Of a stretch of 6,435 nucleotides of DNA, positions 1 to 5,375 are shown piece after piece. The notes beneath the pieces were generated by a model, which was given only the letters and a program-made list of their open reading frames with translations, was not told the origin of the DNA and made no database searches. The DNA comes from Actinomycetota bacterium. GTDB taxonomy: Bacteria; Actinomycetota; Humimicrobiia; Humimicrobiales; Humimicrobiaceae. The position numbers and the translations under genes were made by a program. Position 1 is the stretch's first letter, and each line of letters opens with the position of its first letter. The stretch is from positions 6,413 through 12,847 of the forward strand of contig PMCC01000172.1 in NCBI GenBank assembly GCA_003155275.1, written 5' to 3'.

Positions 1-143
1 ATAAAATAAATCTTACTATGAGCTTTGGAGTGTTTGAATACACTAAAGATAAAAGTATCAACGAGTGCATTAAAAGTGTTGATGATCTTTTAGTTATAGC
101 CAAACAAACTGGTAAGGATCGAGTCGTATCAATTGACAGTTAA
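1..143 (+). CDS. GGDEF-domain protein, C-terminal end only (5' part outside the window)
   Basis: The frame is open from base 3 and encodes 46 residues before TAA at 141-143. It begins KINLTMSFGVFEYTKDKSIN and ends in a helix reading DDLLVIAKQTGKDRVVSI. This matches the end of a GGDEF (diguanylate cyclase) domain: the last central strand, normally T-x-S-x-G-V, followed by the A-D-x-A-L-Y-x-A-K-x-x-G-R-N-x-V helix. Here the usual LY is LV and the usual GRN is GKD, a mild divergence. The GGDEF signature and any sensor domain lie upstream of the window, so it cannot be said whether the enzyme is active. The ATG at 18-20 lies inside the conserved strand and is not a start. Only the family is certain from this fragment; a GGDEF-EAL protein is unlikely because the chain stops right after the GGDEF fold. 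Confidence 0.82.
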   Translation, partial: KINLTMSFGVFEYTKDKSINECIKSVDDLLVIAKQTGKDRVVSIDS

Positions 144-184
144 ATTTAAGATTGATATTTAAACCTTAAAAATCGATCTTTAAT
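144..184 (+). terminator. Hairpin after the GGDEF stop codon, possible terminator
   Basis: AAGATTGAT (148-156) pairs with ATCGATCTT (172-180), nine pairs with one G-T wobble. After one mismatch the stem extends by three more A/T pairs (144-146 with 182-184). The loop is 15 nt and can itself fold weakly. It starts directly after the stop at 143. The stem is A/T-rich and is followed by TAATAAAT-like sequence rather than a clean T run, so it is only a moderate terminator candidate. Confidence 0.4.
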
Positions 185-249
185 AAATCACTTACTAGTA
201 GAAACTTATTCTTTTAAGATATAGATTATTGATTTTTTAAAAGGATTTA

Positions 250-2091
250 ATGATTGATATTAAAAAAATTGAAGATATCTCAAAACTTGTCAGGTATTAC
301 ATAATAACTGCAACCACAAAGGCAGGTTCGGGCCATTTAACATCATCTTTATCTGCAGTAGAATTAATGGCCACACTTTTGTTTGGAGGTTTTTTTAAAT
401 ATAGGATGGGTGAGCCTAAGTATTACAATAACGACAGGCTTATTTTTTCTAAAGGCCATGCATCTCCACTTTTATATTCCCTTTGGGTTGCAGCAGGAAT
501 GATAAGTGAAGAAGAGCTTTTAACTTTAAGAAAATTTAACAGCAGGCTTGAAGGTCACCCAACTCCGAAATTTCCATATGCTGAGGCAGCAACTGGTTCC
601 CTGGGTCAGGGATTACCTATTGGACTTGGAATGGCTCTAAATGCAAAGTATATTGATAAATTGCCATACAACACCTTTGTGCTTTTAGGTGATAGTGAGA
701 TGACTGAAGGTTCGCAATGGGAAGCAATCCAGATTGCTGCATATTATAAACTCAATAACCTTATAGGAATCATTGATGTTAATCGTTTGGGACAGAGAGG
801 GGAAACGATCTATGGGCATGATGTCTCTGCATATGAAAAAAGAATTTATTCTTTTGGTTGGGAAGTAATCACTGTTGATGGTTATGATATAAAAGAAATT
901 GCCGGTGCCTATGAGAAAGCATTGGTTATAAAAGATAGACCGGTAATGATTATTGCGAAAACCACAAAGGGCAAGGGAATTAGCTTTTTAGAAGATAAAA
1001 ATGGCTGGCATGGTAAAACATTATCAGAAGAACAAAAAAATTTGGCTCTTATTGAATTGGGTGAAATTGATAAAAAAATCTTAGGGAAAATTGAAGAGCC
1101 GGAATTAACAAAACCAATAAATGAAAAAATTGAAGTTAAGGCAATTCCACTTGGTAATGAAGAAATATCTACAAGAAAAGCTTATGGAATTTCTCTTGTA
1201 AATATATTTTCCAAGTTTTCCAACATTGTTGTACTTGATGCTGAAGTAAGTAATTCTACTTTTGCAGAAATTTTCAGAGATAAAATACCTTCAAGATTTT
1301 TTGAAATGTATATTGCTGAACAAAATATGGTAGGTACGGCAATAGGATTATCTCTTAGGGGTAAAATTCCCTTTATATCCACTTTTGCTGCTTTTCTAAC
1401 GAGAGCATTCGACCAGATAAGGATGAGTCAGTATTCAAATACAAATATAAAGTTTGTAGGCTCTCATGCAGGAGTTTCGATAGGTGAAGACGGGGTGTCC
1501 CAAATGGGGCTTGAAGATATAGCGATGTTTAGGACTTTGCTAAATTGCACAATTCTGTATCCATCAGATGGTGTATCAACTTTAAAACTGGTAAAAAGGG
1601 CAGCGGAGCATTATGGTAATGTTTACATACGGACAACGAGGATGGATACACCTGTAATTTATCCTGAAAGCGAAGAGTTTGTAATTGGGGGGAGTAAAGT
1701 ATTGAGGTCAAGCTCCAATGATGTTGCGTCCGTAATTTGTGCCGGGATAACTTTACATGAAGCATTAAAAGCATATGAAGAGCTAAAAAAGGAAAAAATA
1801 TTTATAAGAGTAATAGATCTATACAGTATTAAACCATTAGACAAAGTAACCATTAACCAGGCCGCCAGAGAAACAAAAATCATTATAACTGTGGAAGACC
1901 ATTTTGCCGAAGGTGGATTAGGCGAAGCGGTTTTAAGTGTTCTTGATGAACCATGCAGTTTTAAAATTCTTGCGGTAAGAAAAATGCCGATAAGCGGAAA
2001 GCCATTTGAACTTTTGGATTATGAGGATATTTCCAAAGATTCTATAATATTTAAAGTTAAAAATTTTATAAATAGAAATACTTCAAAGTAG
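250..2091 (+). CDS. tkt: Transketolase, full-length single-chain, short 'animal-like' type
   Basis: 613 aa. It moves two-carbon ketol units between sugar phosphates (non-oxidative pentose phosphate pathway), using thiamine diphosphate and a divalent metal, in the cytosol, normally as a dimer. Pyrophosphate domain: AGSGH (25-29), SKGH (67-70), EGHP (101-104), TGSLGQG (115-121), then the ThDP/metal motif GDSE (147-150) closed by N178. Pyrimidine domain: R309 in STRKAYG, catalytic Glu357 in AEQNM, STFAAFLTRAFDQIR (377-391), H406, D414, R464. C-terminal domain: VEDHFAEGGLGEA (548-560). The chain is intact, not split in two as in many archaea and some bacteria. Q182 and Q418 stand where yeast and E. 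coli enzymes carry histidine, as in human transketolase (Q189, Q428); length also fits human (623) better than E. coli (663). ATG at 250 follows AAAAGGA (239-245). No convincing promoter was seen in 185-240. The neighbours offer no pathway partner. Confidence 0.97.
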   Translation: MIDIKKIEDISKLVRYYIITATTKAGSGHLTSSLSAVELMATLLFGGFFKYRMGEPKYYNNDRLIFSKGHASPLLYSLWVAAGMISEEELLTLRKFNSRLEGHPTPKFPYAEAATGSLGQGLPIGLGMALNAKYIDKLPYNTFVLLGDSEMTEGSQWEAIQIAAYYKLNNLIGIIDVNRLGQRGETIYGHDVSAYEKRIYSFGWEVITVDGYDIKEIAGAYEKALVIKDRPVMIIAKTTKGKGISFLEDKNGWHGKTLSEEQKNLALIELGEIDKKILGKIEEPELTKPINEKIEVKAIPLGNEEISTRKAYGISLVNIFSKFSNIVVLDAEVSNSTFAEIFRDKIPSRFFEMYIAEQNMVGTAIGLSLRGKIPFISTFAAFLTRAFDQIRMSQYSNTNIKFVGSHAGVSIGEDGVSQMGLEDIAMFRTLLNCTILYPSDGVSTLKLVKRAAEHYGNVYIRTTRMDTPVIYPESEEFVIGGSKVLRSSSNDVASVICAGITLHEALKAYEELKKEKIFIRVIDLYSIKPLDKVTINQAARETKIIITVEDHFAEGGLGEAVLSVLDEPCSFKILAVRKMPISGKPFELLDYEDISKDSIIFKVKNFINRNTSK

Positions 2092-2123
2092 ATTTTACCA
2101 AAACTTTGCAGTTTCCCTACTTT
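2085..2123 (+). terminator. Two-level hairpin overlapping the transketolase stop codon
   Basis: An outer stem AAAGTAG (2085-2091) / CTACTTT (2117-2123), seven perfect pairs, encloses an inner stem AAACT (2101-2105) / AGTTT (2110-2114) with a TTGC loop. The outer 5' arm contains the stop codon TAG itself. The following sequence AATTATTTTCT is T-rich but not a clean run. A weak factor-independent terminator is the simplest reading; low G+C keeps confidence down. Confidence 0.38.
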
Positions 2124-2237
2124 AATTATTTTCTCCTTAAATATCTTCAACTAAACATCTCAATTTTATCACCTAATACTAATGCGTTGCAGTGGTTTTC
2201 TATAGGAGTCAAGAAATCTTACTAAGCCCATGTATCC

Positions 2238-2260
2238 ATTGGTTCGAATCTTCTTTGGCC
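2238..2260 (+). repeat. Doubtful diverged copy of the TTCGAA intergenic repeat
   Basis: ATTGGTTCGAA at 2238-2248 is identical to 11 bases of the copy at 3661-3699. The sequence after it (TCTTCTTTGGCC) has drifted, although AAATAG recurs at the same distance (23 nt past TTCGAA) in both places. It lies between the convergent transketolase and methyltransferase genes. It could instead be chance or a tRNA T-loop-like relic, since GGTTCGAATC is a common T-loop sequence, but no tRNA fold can be drawn. Confidence 0.3.
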
Positions 2261-2278
2261 ACGCTAAATAGGCCTTTA

Positions 2279-3022
2279 TTATCTTTTAAAAACATAAATT
2301 GCCCAGCCAATAGTATTTCTGCCATATAATAAATATTCTATTTTTGCTTTCTTTGTTTTGCTTAACAATTCAGAATTGTCCGGATCATCAGGATTGGTAG
2401 TTATATAATCATTTACTGACCACCATTGTAGGGTTTCATAATAATCCCAGTCATCATGGTTGCTTACAAGTGTATATATACAATTCAATCCTTCTTTTTC
2501 ACCAACATCTATATTTTTAAAATGAGAATTAAATACCTCTTTTTTAAATTCACTCATTTTAAGATATTCATCATCCGGTTCTTTTAACCAGTAAGGTTCT
2601 CCTATAATAATCAGTCCATTTGGTTTTGTCATTTTCTTCAATGCTTTTATTGTTTCAATAAATCCATTATAAACAAAGCTGGCACCTATACACATGGTCA
2701 GGTCAAACAATTCATTTATTTTAGGCGCATATTTTGCACCATCCATTTCTAATAATTTAATATCAGAACCTGGAACTCTTTCGTTCTTCTTTTTTTCGCA
2801 ATCTTTTATAAAATAAGGCGAAATATCAACTCCTATGCCAGAAATATTATATAATTCAGCTAACCTTATTAAAGGTTCTCCTTTACCGCAGGCAATATCC
2901 AGGACCTTGGAGCCTGGCTTCAATTTAAATAACGAAAACAACCCATCAAGTTTAACTTGGCTCATAGGATTAAGGACTAAGTGTTTCTTATGTGTAATAT
3001 CAAAATATTTCAAGATATCCAT
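2279..3022 (-). CDS. Class I SAM-dependent methyltransferase, substrate unknown
   Basis: 247 aa from the preferred start. It should transfer a methyl group from S-adenosylmethionine; the acceptor cannot be read from the sequence. The Rossmann-fold motifs are in order: motif I VLDIACGKGE (40-49), the acidic end of strand 2 in GVDIS (64-68, D66), the strand-3 region LEMDGAKY (91-98), and strand 4 FDLTMCIGASF (106-116). Downstream are GEPYW (141-145), a tryptophan-rich stretch DDWDYYETLQWW (190-201) and a C-terminal GRNTIGWAIYV (234-244). To my recollection the GEPYW, DDWD and GWA-Y blocks recur in a bacterial family annotated only as methyltransferase; this is memory, not a search. An ATG two codons upstream (3026-3028) is also in frame, but the GGAGGT site touches it and sits six bases before the ATG at 3020-3022, which is therefore preferred. 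It converges on the transketolase gene and diverges from the small membrane protein gene. It is cytosolic, with no signal or membrane segment. Confidence 0.88.
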   Translation of the reverse strand: MDILKYFDITHKKHLVLNPMSQVKLDGLFSLFKLKPGSKVLDIACGKGEPLIRLAELYNISGIGVDISPYFIKDCEKKKNERVPGSDIKLLEMDGAKYAPKINELFDLTMCIGASFVYNGFIETIKALKKMTKPNGLIIIGEPYWLKEPDDEYLKMSEFKKEVFNSHFKNIDVGEKEGLNCIYTLVSNHDDWDYYETLQWWSVNDYITTNPDDPDNSELLSKTKKAKIEYLLYGRNTIGWAIYVFKR

Positions 3023-3028
3023 TAGCAT

Positions 3029-3034
3029 ACCTCC
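3029..3034 (-). promoter_or_regulatory. Shine-Dalgarno site that decides the methyltransferase start
   Basis: The minus strand reads GGAGGT immediately before ATG-CTA-ATG. Spacing to the first ATG (3026-3028) is zero, too close for initiation. Spacing to the second (3020-3022) is six nucleotides, which is normal. The shorter protein starting MDILKYF is therefore favoured. Confidence 0.75.
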
Positions 3035-3058
3035 ATATATTTTTAAATTAAGGTATTG

Positions 3059-3067
3059 ATTCTAGCA
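3059..3067 (-). promoter_or_regulatory. Extended -10 promoter candidate for the methyltransferase
   Basis: The minus strand reads TGCTAGAAT: an extended -10 (TGn) with TAGAAT matching TATAAT at five of six positions. No good -35 lies 17 nt upstream (TTTTGT), as is common for extended -10 promoters. Predicted transcription would start near 3052, about 30 nt before the start codon, leaving room for the GGAGGT site. Confidence 0.45.
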
Positions 3068-3144
3068 AAATTATTAGAAATACAAAAATTTTTGAATTAT
3101 ATATTTATCGTCTAAGTCTTAAATAGGTTTTTTAGATTAGTCAA

Positions 3145-3171
3145 CTCTCTTAAAAAAAGGTTCGAAATTTG
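3145..3171 (+). repeat. Intergenic TTCGAAATTT repeat, copy 1 (3' end diverged)
   Basis: A CTCTCTTAAA lead-in and A run precede GGTTCGAAATTT (3159-3170). The core matches the other copies over 12 bases; the usual CAC is GGT here, and CTGGCC follows at 3179-3184. It lies in the gap between the divergent methyltransferase and small membrane protein genes. It is the only copy not located after a + strand gene. Confidence 0.6.
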
Positions 3172-3219
3172 GTAATTCTGGCCAGATTGTATTTATCTAT
3201 TTAAATTGATATTGTTCTT

Positions 3220-3225
3220 TATAAT
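3220..3225 (+). promoter_or_regulatory. -10 box candidate for the small membrane protein gene
   Basis: A perfect TATAAT is present, with no convincing -35 at 16-18 nt and no TGn extension. Transcription would begin near 3232, about 15 nt before the GAAGGA site and 30 nt before the ATA at 3262. This geometry fits a start near 3262 rather than at the ATG at 3364. Confidence 0.4.
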
Positions 3226-3246
3226 ATAAAACTCAAAAACCATATT

Positions 3247-3252
3247 GAAGGA
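3247..3252 (+). promoter_or_regulatory. Shine-Dalgarno site in front of a non-standard start
   Basis: GAAGGA is followed nine bases later by ATA (3262-3264), in frame with the membrane protein. No ATG, GTG, TTG or CTG occurs in this frame between the TAA at 3202-3204 and the ATG at 3364. The site therefore points at a lost or non-canonical start codon. Confidence 0.5.
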
Positions 3253-3261
3253 CATAAAACA

Positions 3262-3570
3262 ATAAATTTAAATAAAATTTTAAGAAAAATTCATCAGTAT
3301 TCTAGCTATGCAATTATTTTTTTTGGTTTACTCCAAATATTTACCGGTTTTGCCAATATTAATATGATAAAGTTCTTGAGCGCAGAAGCTGTACACCCAT
3401 TTCATAAAATGTATAATCTAATTCCACTGGTTTTCTTTTCGACAACACATGCTTTAATAGGTATAAGACAAAAAATAAGACATAAATATCTAGCATTGGA
3501 TATATTTTTTACAATATTAGGTCTGGGAATTATCACAGTTATTGCATTTTATGCCATTAAAGCACCCTGA
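3262..3570 (+). CDS. Small three-helix membrane protein, possible b-type cytochrome; no standard start codon
   Basis: 102 aa if read from ATA at 3262; only 68 aa from the first ATG (3364), which would remove the whole first helix. Read in full: a basic N-terminus LNKILRKIHQY, helix 1 about 15-33, the HPFHK loop (45-49), helix 2 about 51-69 with H63 in THALIGIR, a basic stretch QKIRHK, and helix 3 about 77-99. Histidines at 11, 45, 48 and 63, with glycines inside the helices (G22, G29, G67), resemble small b-type cytochrome membrane proteins where bis-histidine pairs hold haem; this is inference and no family can be named. The upstream extension is clearly protein-like (amphipathic, then hydrophobic) and continues helix 1, so it belongs to the gene. 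Either translation starts at ATA behind GAAGGA, or an ancestral ATG mutated and the gene is failing. An eight-T run (3317-3324) is another place where a frame error could hide. It is alone in its transcription unit. Confidence 0.6.
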   Translation: MNLNKILRKIHQYSSYAIIFFGLLQIFTGFANINMIKFLSAEAVHPFHKMYNLIPLVFFSTTHALIGIRQKIRHKYLALDIFFTILGLGIITVIAFYAIKAP

Positions 3571-3660
3571 CCTTGTTTTTATTTTTTAATTCTAAAGCAA
3601 TTTATTTCACGACAATAATTCATTTGTAAGTTCTGCCAAAAATTTCTATTATTTTCTTCA

Positions 3661-3699
3661 ATTCTTTTAATAATTGGTTCGAAATTTCACTACCTGGGG
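3661..3699 (+). repeat. Intergenic TTCGAAATTTCAC repeat, copy 2 (best preserved)
   Basis: Lead-in ATTCTTTTAATAATT, then core GGTTCGAAATTTCAC (3676-3690), then TACCTGGGG. It lies about 90 bp after the membrane protein stop and about 160 bp before the diguanylate cyclase start, in the same orientation as all other copies. No long stem can be drawn; GAAATTTC and TTCGAA are short palindromes inside the core. Confidence 0.7.
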
Positions 3700-3796
3700 C
3701 AAATAGAGCAAATGTATAAAAGCAGAAAATATACACCAAGAAAATCTTTATTTACTTTGATAATACATTCCTGTAAAAATATTAAGACTTTAATCT

Positions 3797-3824
3797 TTTA
3801 TAAGTATTAATTGTATCTTATAAT
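3797..3824 (+). promoter_or_regulatory. Promoter candidate for the diguanylate cyclase gene
   Basis: A perfect -10 TATAAT (3819-3824) lies 16 nt after a possible -35 TTTATA (3797-3802, four of six matches to TTGACA). Transcription would start near 3831, giving a leader of about 28 nt. The leader is purine-rich (AAAGAAAATAGATAGAAA) but has no strong Shine-Dalgarno match. Confidence 0.5.
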
Positions 3825-3858
3825 GTTTTAATTATTATTTAAAGAAAATAGATAGAAA

Positions 3859-4623
3859 ATGAATTTAAATTTAGTAAAAAGATTAGTAATTGGTAGCCTT
3901 ACTGGGGGTATTTTAGGATATTTAATAATAAACCCTATTTTTATGGTGTTGGATGAGGAACTTTCGAAATCTGGATTTTCAATCATAGAAACTATTTTAT
4001 TATCTTTTACTACAAAACATTTGAGAACAGTATTCGTAATAATTGTATTGGGACTAATAACCGGTTTTTTCATGGGACTATACAGTTATAGAGTAAACTT
4101 TTTTTACAAAAAGGCTCATTTTCTTTCCATCACTGATGAATTAACGCAAATTCCTAATAGAAGATATTTTACAAATGAGCTGACAAAAGAAATAGAAAGG
4201 TCAAAAAGATTTTCTACAACCCTGTCTCTAATAATTTTAGACATAGACAAGTTTAAATATTACAATGATACATATGGCCATAATTTTGGAGACAACATTC
4301 TTCAATCTATAGCTAAATTTTTATCAGAGACTATTAGAAAAATTGATTTTGTTGCAAGGTATGGAGGTGATGAGTTTGTAATCTTTATGCCGGAAACAGA
4401 AAAAAGTATGGCAAATGTTCTTGCAGAAAGATTGCAAAAAGAACTTTCTCAATATTCTTTTAAAAATCACGAACTACCAATAAAAAATACTGTATCAATT
4501 GGAATTGCCAGCTTTCCAAATGATGCCAAAAATATAGATGAATTAATGCACAATGCAGATGTTGCTCTTTACAAGGCTAAAAGAGAGGGTGGAAATAGGT
4601 TTTGTAATTTCAAAAAAAAATAA
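3859..4623 (+). CDS. Membrane-bound diguanylate cyclase (GGDEF) with I-site
   Basis: 254 aa. It should make cyclic di-GMP from two GTP at the inner face of the membrane. N-terminal part: helix 1 about 8-30 and helix 2 about 57-77, separated by an outside loop of about 25 residues (DEELSKSG), with basic residues at the inner edges. This is a minimal, perhaps sensory, anchor with no recognised sensor domain. GGDEF domain about 86-250: DELTQIPNRR (93-102, usually DxLTGLxNRR), metal-binding D128 in LDIDKFK, NDTYGHNFGD (136-145), active-site YGGDEF (168-173), and the helix HNADVALYKAKREGGNRF (231-248). R160-x-x-D163 lies exactly five residues before GGDEF, the spacing of the inhibitory I-site, so product feedback is likely. 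No EAL or HD-GYP partner is in the window. ATG at 3859 is kept because helix 1 begins at once after it, though the ribosome site is weak. Confidence 0.93.
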   Translation: MNLNLVKRLVIGSLTGGILGYLIINPIFMVLDEELSKSGFSIIETILLSFTTKHLRTVFVIIVLGLITGFFMGLYSYRVNFFYKKAHFLSITDELTQIPNRRYFTNELTKEIERSKRFSTTLSLIILDIDKFKYYNDTYGHNFGDNILQSIAKFLSETIRKIDFVARYGGDEFVIFMPETEKSMANVLAERLQKELSQYSFKNHELPIKNTVSIGIASFPNDAKNIDELMHNADVALYKAKREGGNRFCNFKKK

Positions 4624-4639
4624 TTTTTAATACTCTTTA

Positions 4640-4673
4640 ATTCTTTAATAATATAGTTCGAAATTTCATAGCC
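4640..4673 (+). repeat. Intergenic TTCGAAATTTCAC repeat, copy 3
   Basis: Lead-in ATTCTTTAATAAT (4640-4652), then AGTTCGAAATTTCA (4655-4668) and TAGCCC. It begins only 16 bp after the diguanylate cyclase stop codon and is the first of two copies whose TTCGAA cores lie 79 bp apart. Confidence 0.65.
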
Positions 4674-4714
4674 CAGAAACACCTAAATTAAATCTTTATA
4701 TTCTTTTAGTTTTA

Positions 4715-4752
4715 ATAATTCACTTAAAAATTTAGTTCGAAATTTCACACCT
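4715..4752 (+). repeat. Intergenic TTCGAAATTTCAC repeat, copy 4
   Basis: ATAATTCACTTAAAAATTT is followed by AGTTCGAAATTTCACACC (4734-4751). With the copy at 4640-4673 it forms a tandem-like pair. Flanks beyond the lead-in and core differ, so this is not a plain tandem duplication of the whole 79 bp. Confidence 0.65.
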
Positions 4753-4899
4753 CTCCCCAGCTAGTAACCATTTATGTCAAAGGTATTTTAAATAGTCATT
4801 TCAAAAGGCCTAGAACTTTTTTTTAATAACAATGTCTAAATAATAATTTCTGAATTTTCTTTCACAATTAATAATAGGTGTATCAGAAAATAACTAAAT

Positions 4900-4932
4900 G
4901 ATTAGCATTAGATAATTGTATGATAATAATTT
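4900..4932 (+). repeat. Three 11-bp phased direct repeats upstream of a promoter
   Basis: Three consecutive 11-bp units start with GATTAG (4900), GATAAT (4911) and GATAAT (4922); the rest of each unit is A/T-rich and less similar. They end 11 bp before the -35 of the DUF1801 gene. An 11-bp period places them on one face of the helix, as for a bound activator, but low complexity makes chance possible. Confidence 0.25.
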
Positions 4933-4943
4933 TTATTAACAAC

Positions 4944-4972
4944 TTTTCAGCTAGTGAAGCCTCTGATATAAT
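4944..4972 (+). promoter_or_regulatory. Strong extended -10 promoter placed for leaderless mRNA
   Basis: The -35 TTTTCA (4944-4949, four of six) is followed by a 17-nt spacer and a perfect -10 TATAAT (4967-4972), preceded by TGA, which gives an extended -10 (TGn). Transcription six to eight bases downstream would start at about 4979-4981, at or beside the ATG at 4981. No Shine-Dalgarno site fits in front of that ATG. Confidence 0.7.
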
Positions 4973-4980
4973 TTGAAAGT

Positions 4981-5355
4981 ATGAAACCAATAAAAGATGT
5001 AGATGAATATATAAGAAATGCCCCAGAAGATATACAAAACAGGCTCAAAGAGCTTAGAGCTGTTGTTAAAGATGCTGCACCAAATGCAGAAGAGCGTATT
5101 AGTTATGGAATGCCTTATTACTATTACAAAGGACGGTTAGTTTATTTTAATCTTTGGAAAAAACATATTGGATTATATGCAATCAGCCTGCCAATTAGAG
5201 ATAAATATAAAAATGAACTAAAAGGTTATGTAACTGCAAAAGGAACAATCCGTTTCCCTTTGGATGAAAAACTTCCTATTTCCTTAATAAAAAAATTAAT
5301 TAAAGATCAAGTTAAAAAGAATAGCAAAACTATTAAGAAAGAAGTAAAAGGTTAA
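4981..5355 (+). CDS. DUF1801 / YdhG-like small cytosolic protein
   Basis: 124 aa, a usual length for this family. Family features visible: the N-terminal VDEYI (7-11) and the helix PEDIQNRLKELRAVVKDAAP (15-34), the central E-x-I-S-Y-G-M-P-Y-Y (38-47), then GRLVYFNLWKKHIGLYAI (51-68) forming strands of the compact fold, and KGTIRFPLDEKLPISLIKKL (87-106) before a lysine-rich tail. DUF1801 members include Bacillus YdhG, described as a frataxin-like iron chaperone; iron binding cannot be judged from this sequence and is not claimed. No signal peptide or membrane helix. The ATG at 4981 is chosen because the fold starts there, yet it has no ribosome binding site; the promoter position suggests a leaderless transcript. 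It is a single-gene unit, with a copy of the TTCGAA repeat shortly after the stop. Confidence 0.88.
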   Translation: MKPIKDVDEYIRNAPEDIQNRLKELRAVVKDAAPNAEERISYGMPYYYYKGRLVYFNLWKKHIGLYAISLPIRDKYKNELKGYVTAKGTIRFPLDEKLPISLIKKLIKDQVKKNSKTIKKEVKG

Positions 5356-5375
5356 GATAAATCTTTTAATTTCAT

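Larger units (their letters stand above)
4624..4980 (+). other. 357-bp gap without a gene
   Basis: No reading frame here looks protein-like on either strand. It holds two close repeat copies (4640-4673 and 4715-4752), a weak AAAAG/CTTTT hairpin followed by a T run (about 4804-4824), a set of three 11-bp direct repeats (4900-4932), and the promoter of the next gene (4944-4972). The remainder is simple A/T-rich sequence. Confidence 0.6.

Noticed and set aside
192..225. Promoter for transketolase (TTACTA ... TAAGAT or TATAGA)
   Set aside because: The -35 matches at three of six positions and the -10 at about four, no better than chance in sequence this A/T-rich, so it is not listed as a feature.
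1182..1883. Minus-strand open frames inside the transketolase gene (1182-1382, 1529-1774, 1659-1883)
   Set aside because: They lie opposite highly conserved transketolase codons, have no ribosome sites, and look like no known protein.
2196..2265. tRNA-like 3' end (GGTTCGAATC followed by GGCCAC)
   Set aside because: The T-stem arms ATTGG and CTTCT do not pair, no matching acceptor 5' strand (GTGGCC) exists upstream, and no anticodon stem can be drawn. At most a relic, or a diverged copy of the TTCGAA repeat.
2835..3059. Plus-strand frame opposite the methyltransferase N-terminus
   Set aside because: Antisense shadow of motif I of a clear methyltransferase; no promoter or ribosome site.
3308..3367. 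Short frame starting ATG at 3308 and overlapping the ATG at 3364 as ATGA
   Set aside because: Only 19 codons. The frame-1 reading through the same bases gives a far better membrane-helix N-terminus that continues the downstream protein.
3828..4073. Minus-strand frame opposite the start of the diguanylate cyclase
   Set aside because: Opposite the two membrane helices of a well-supported gene; its composition is a mirror of A/T-rich codons.
4899..4930. Fur box upstream of the DUF1801 gene
   Set aside because: The GATAAT words suggested it because relatives are linked to iron, but the 19-bp consensus matches at well under half its positions and the inverted symmetry is missing.
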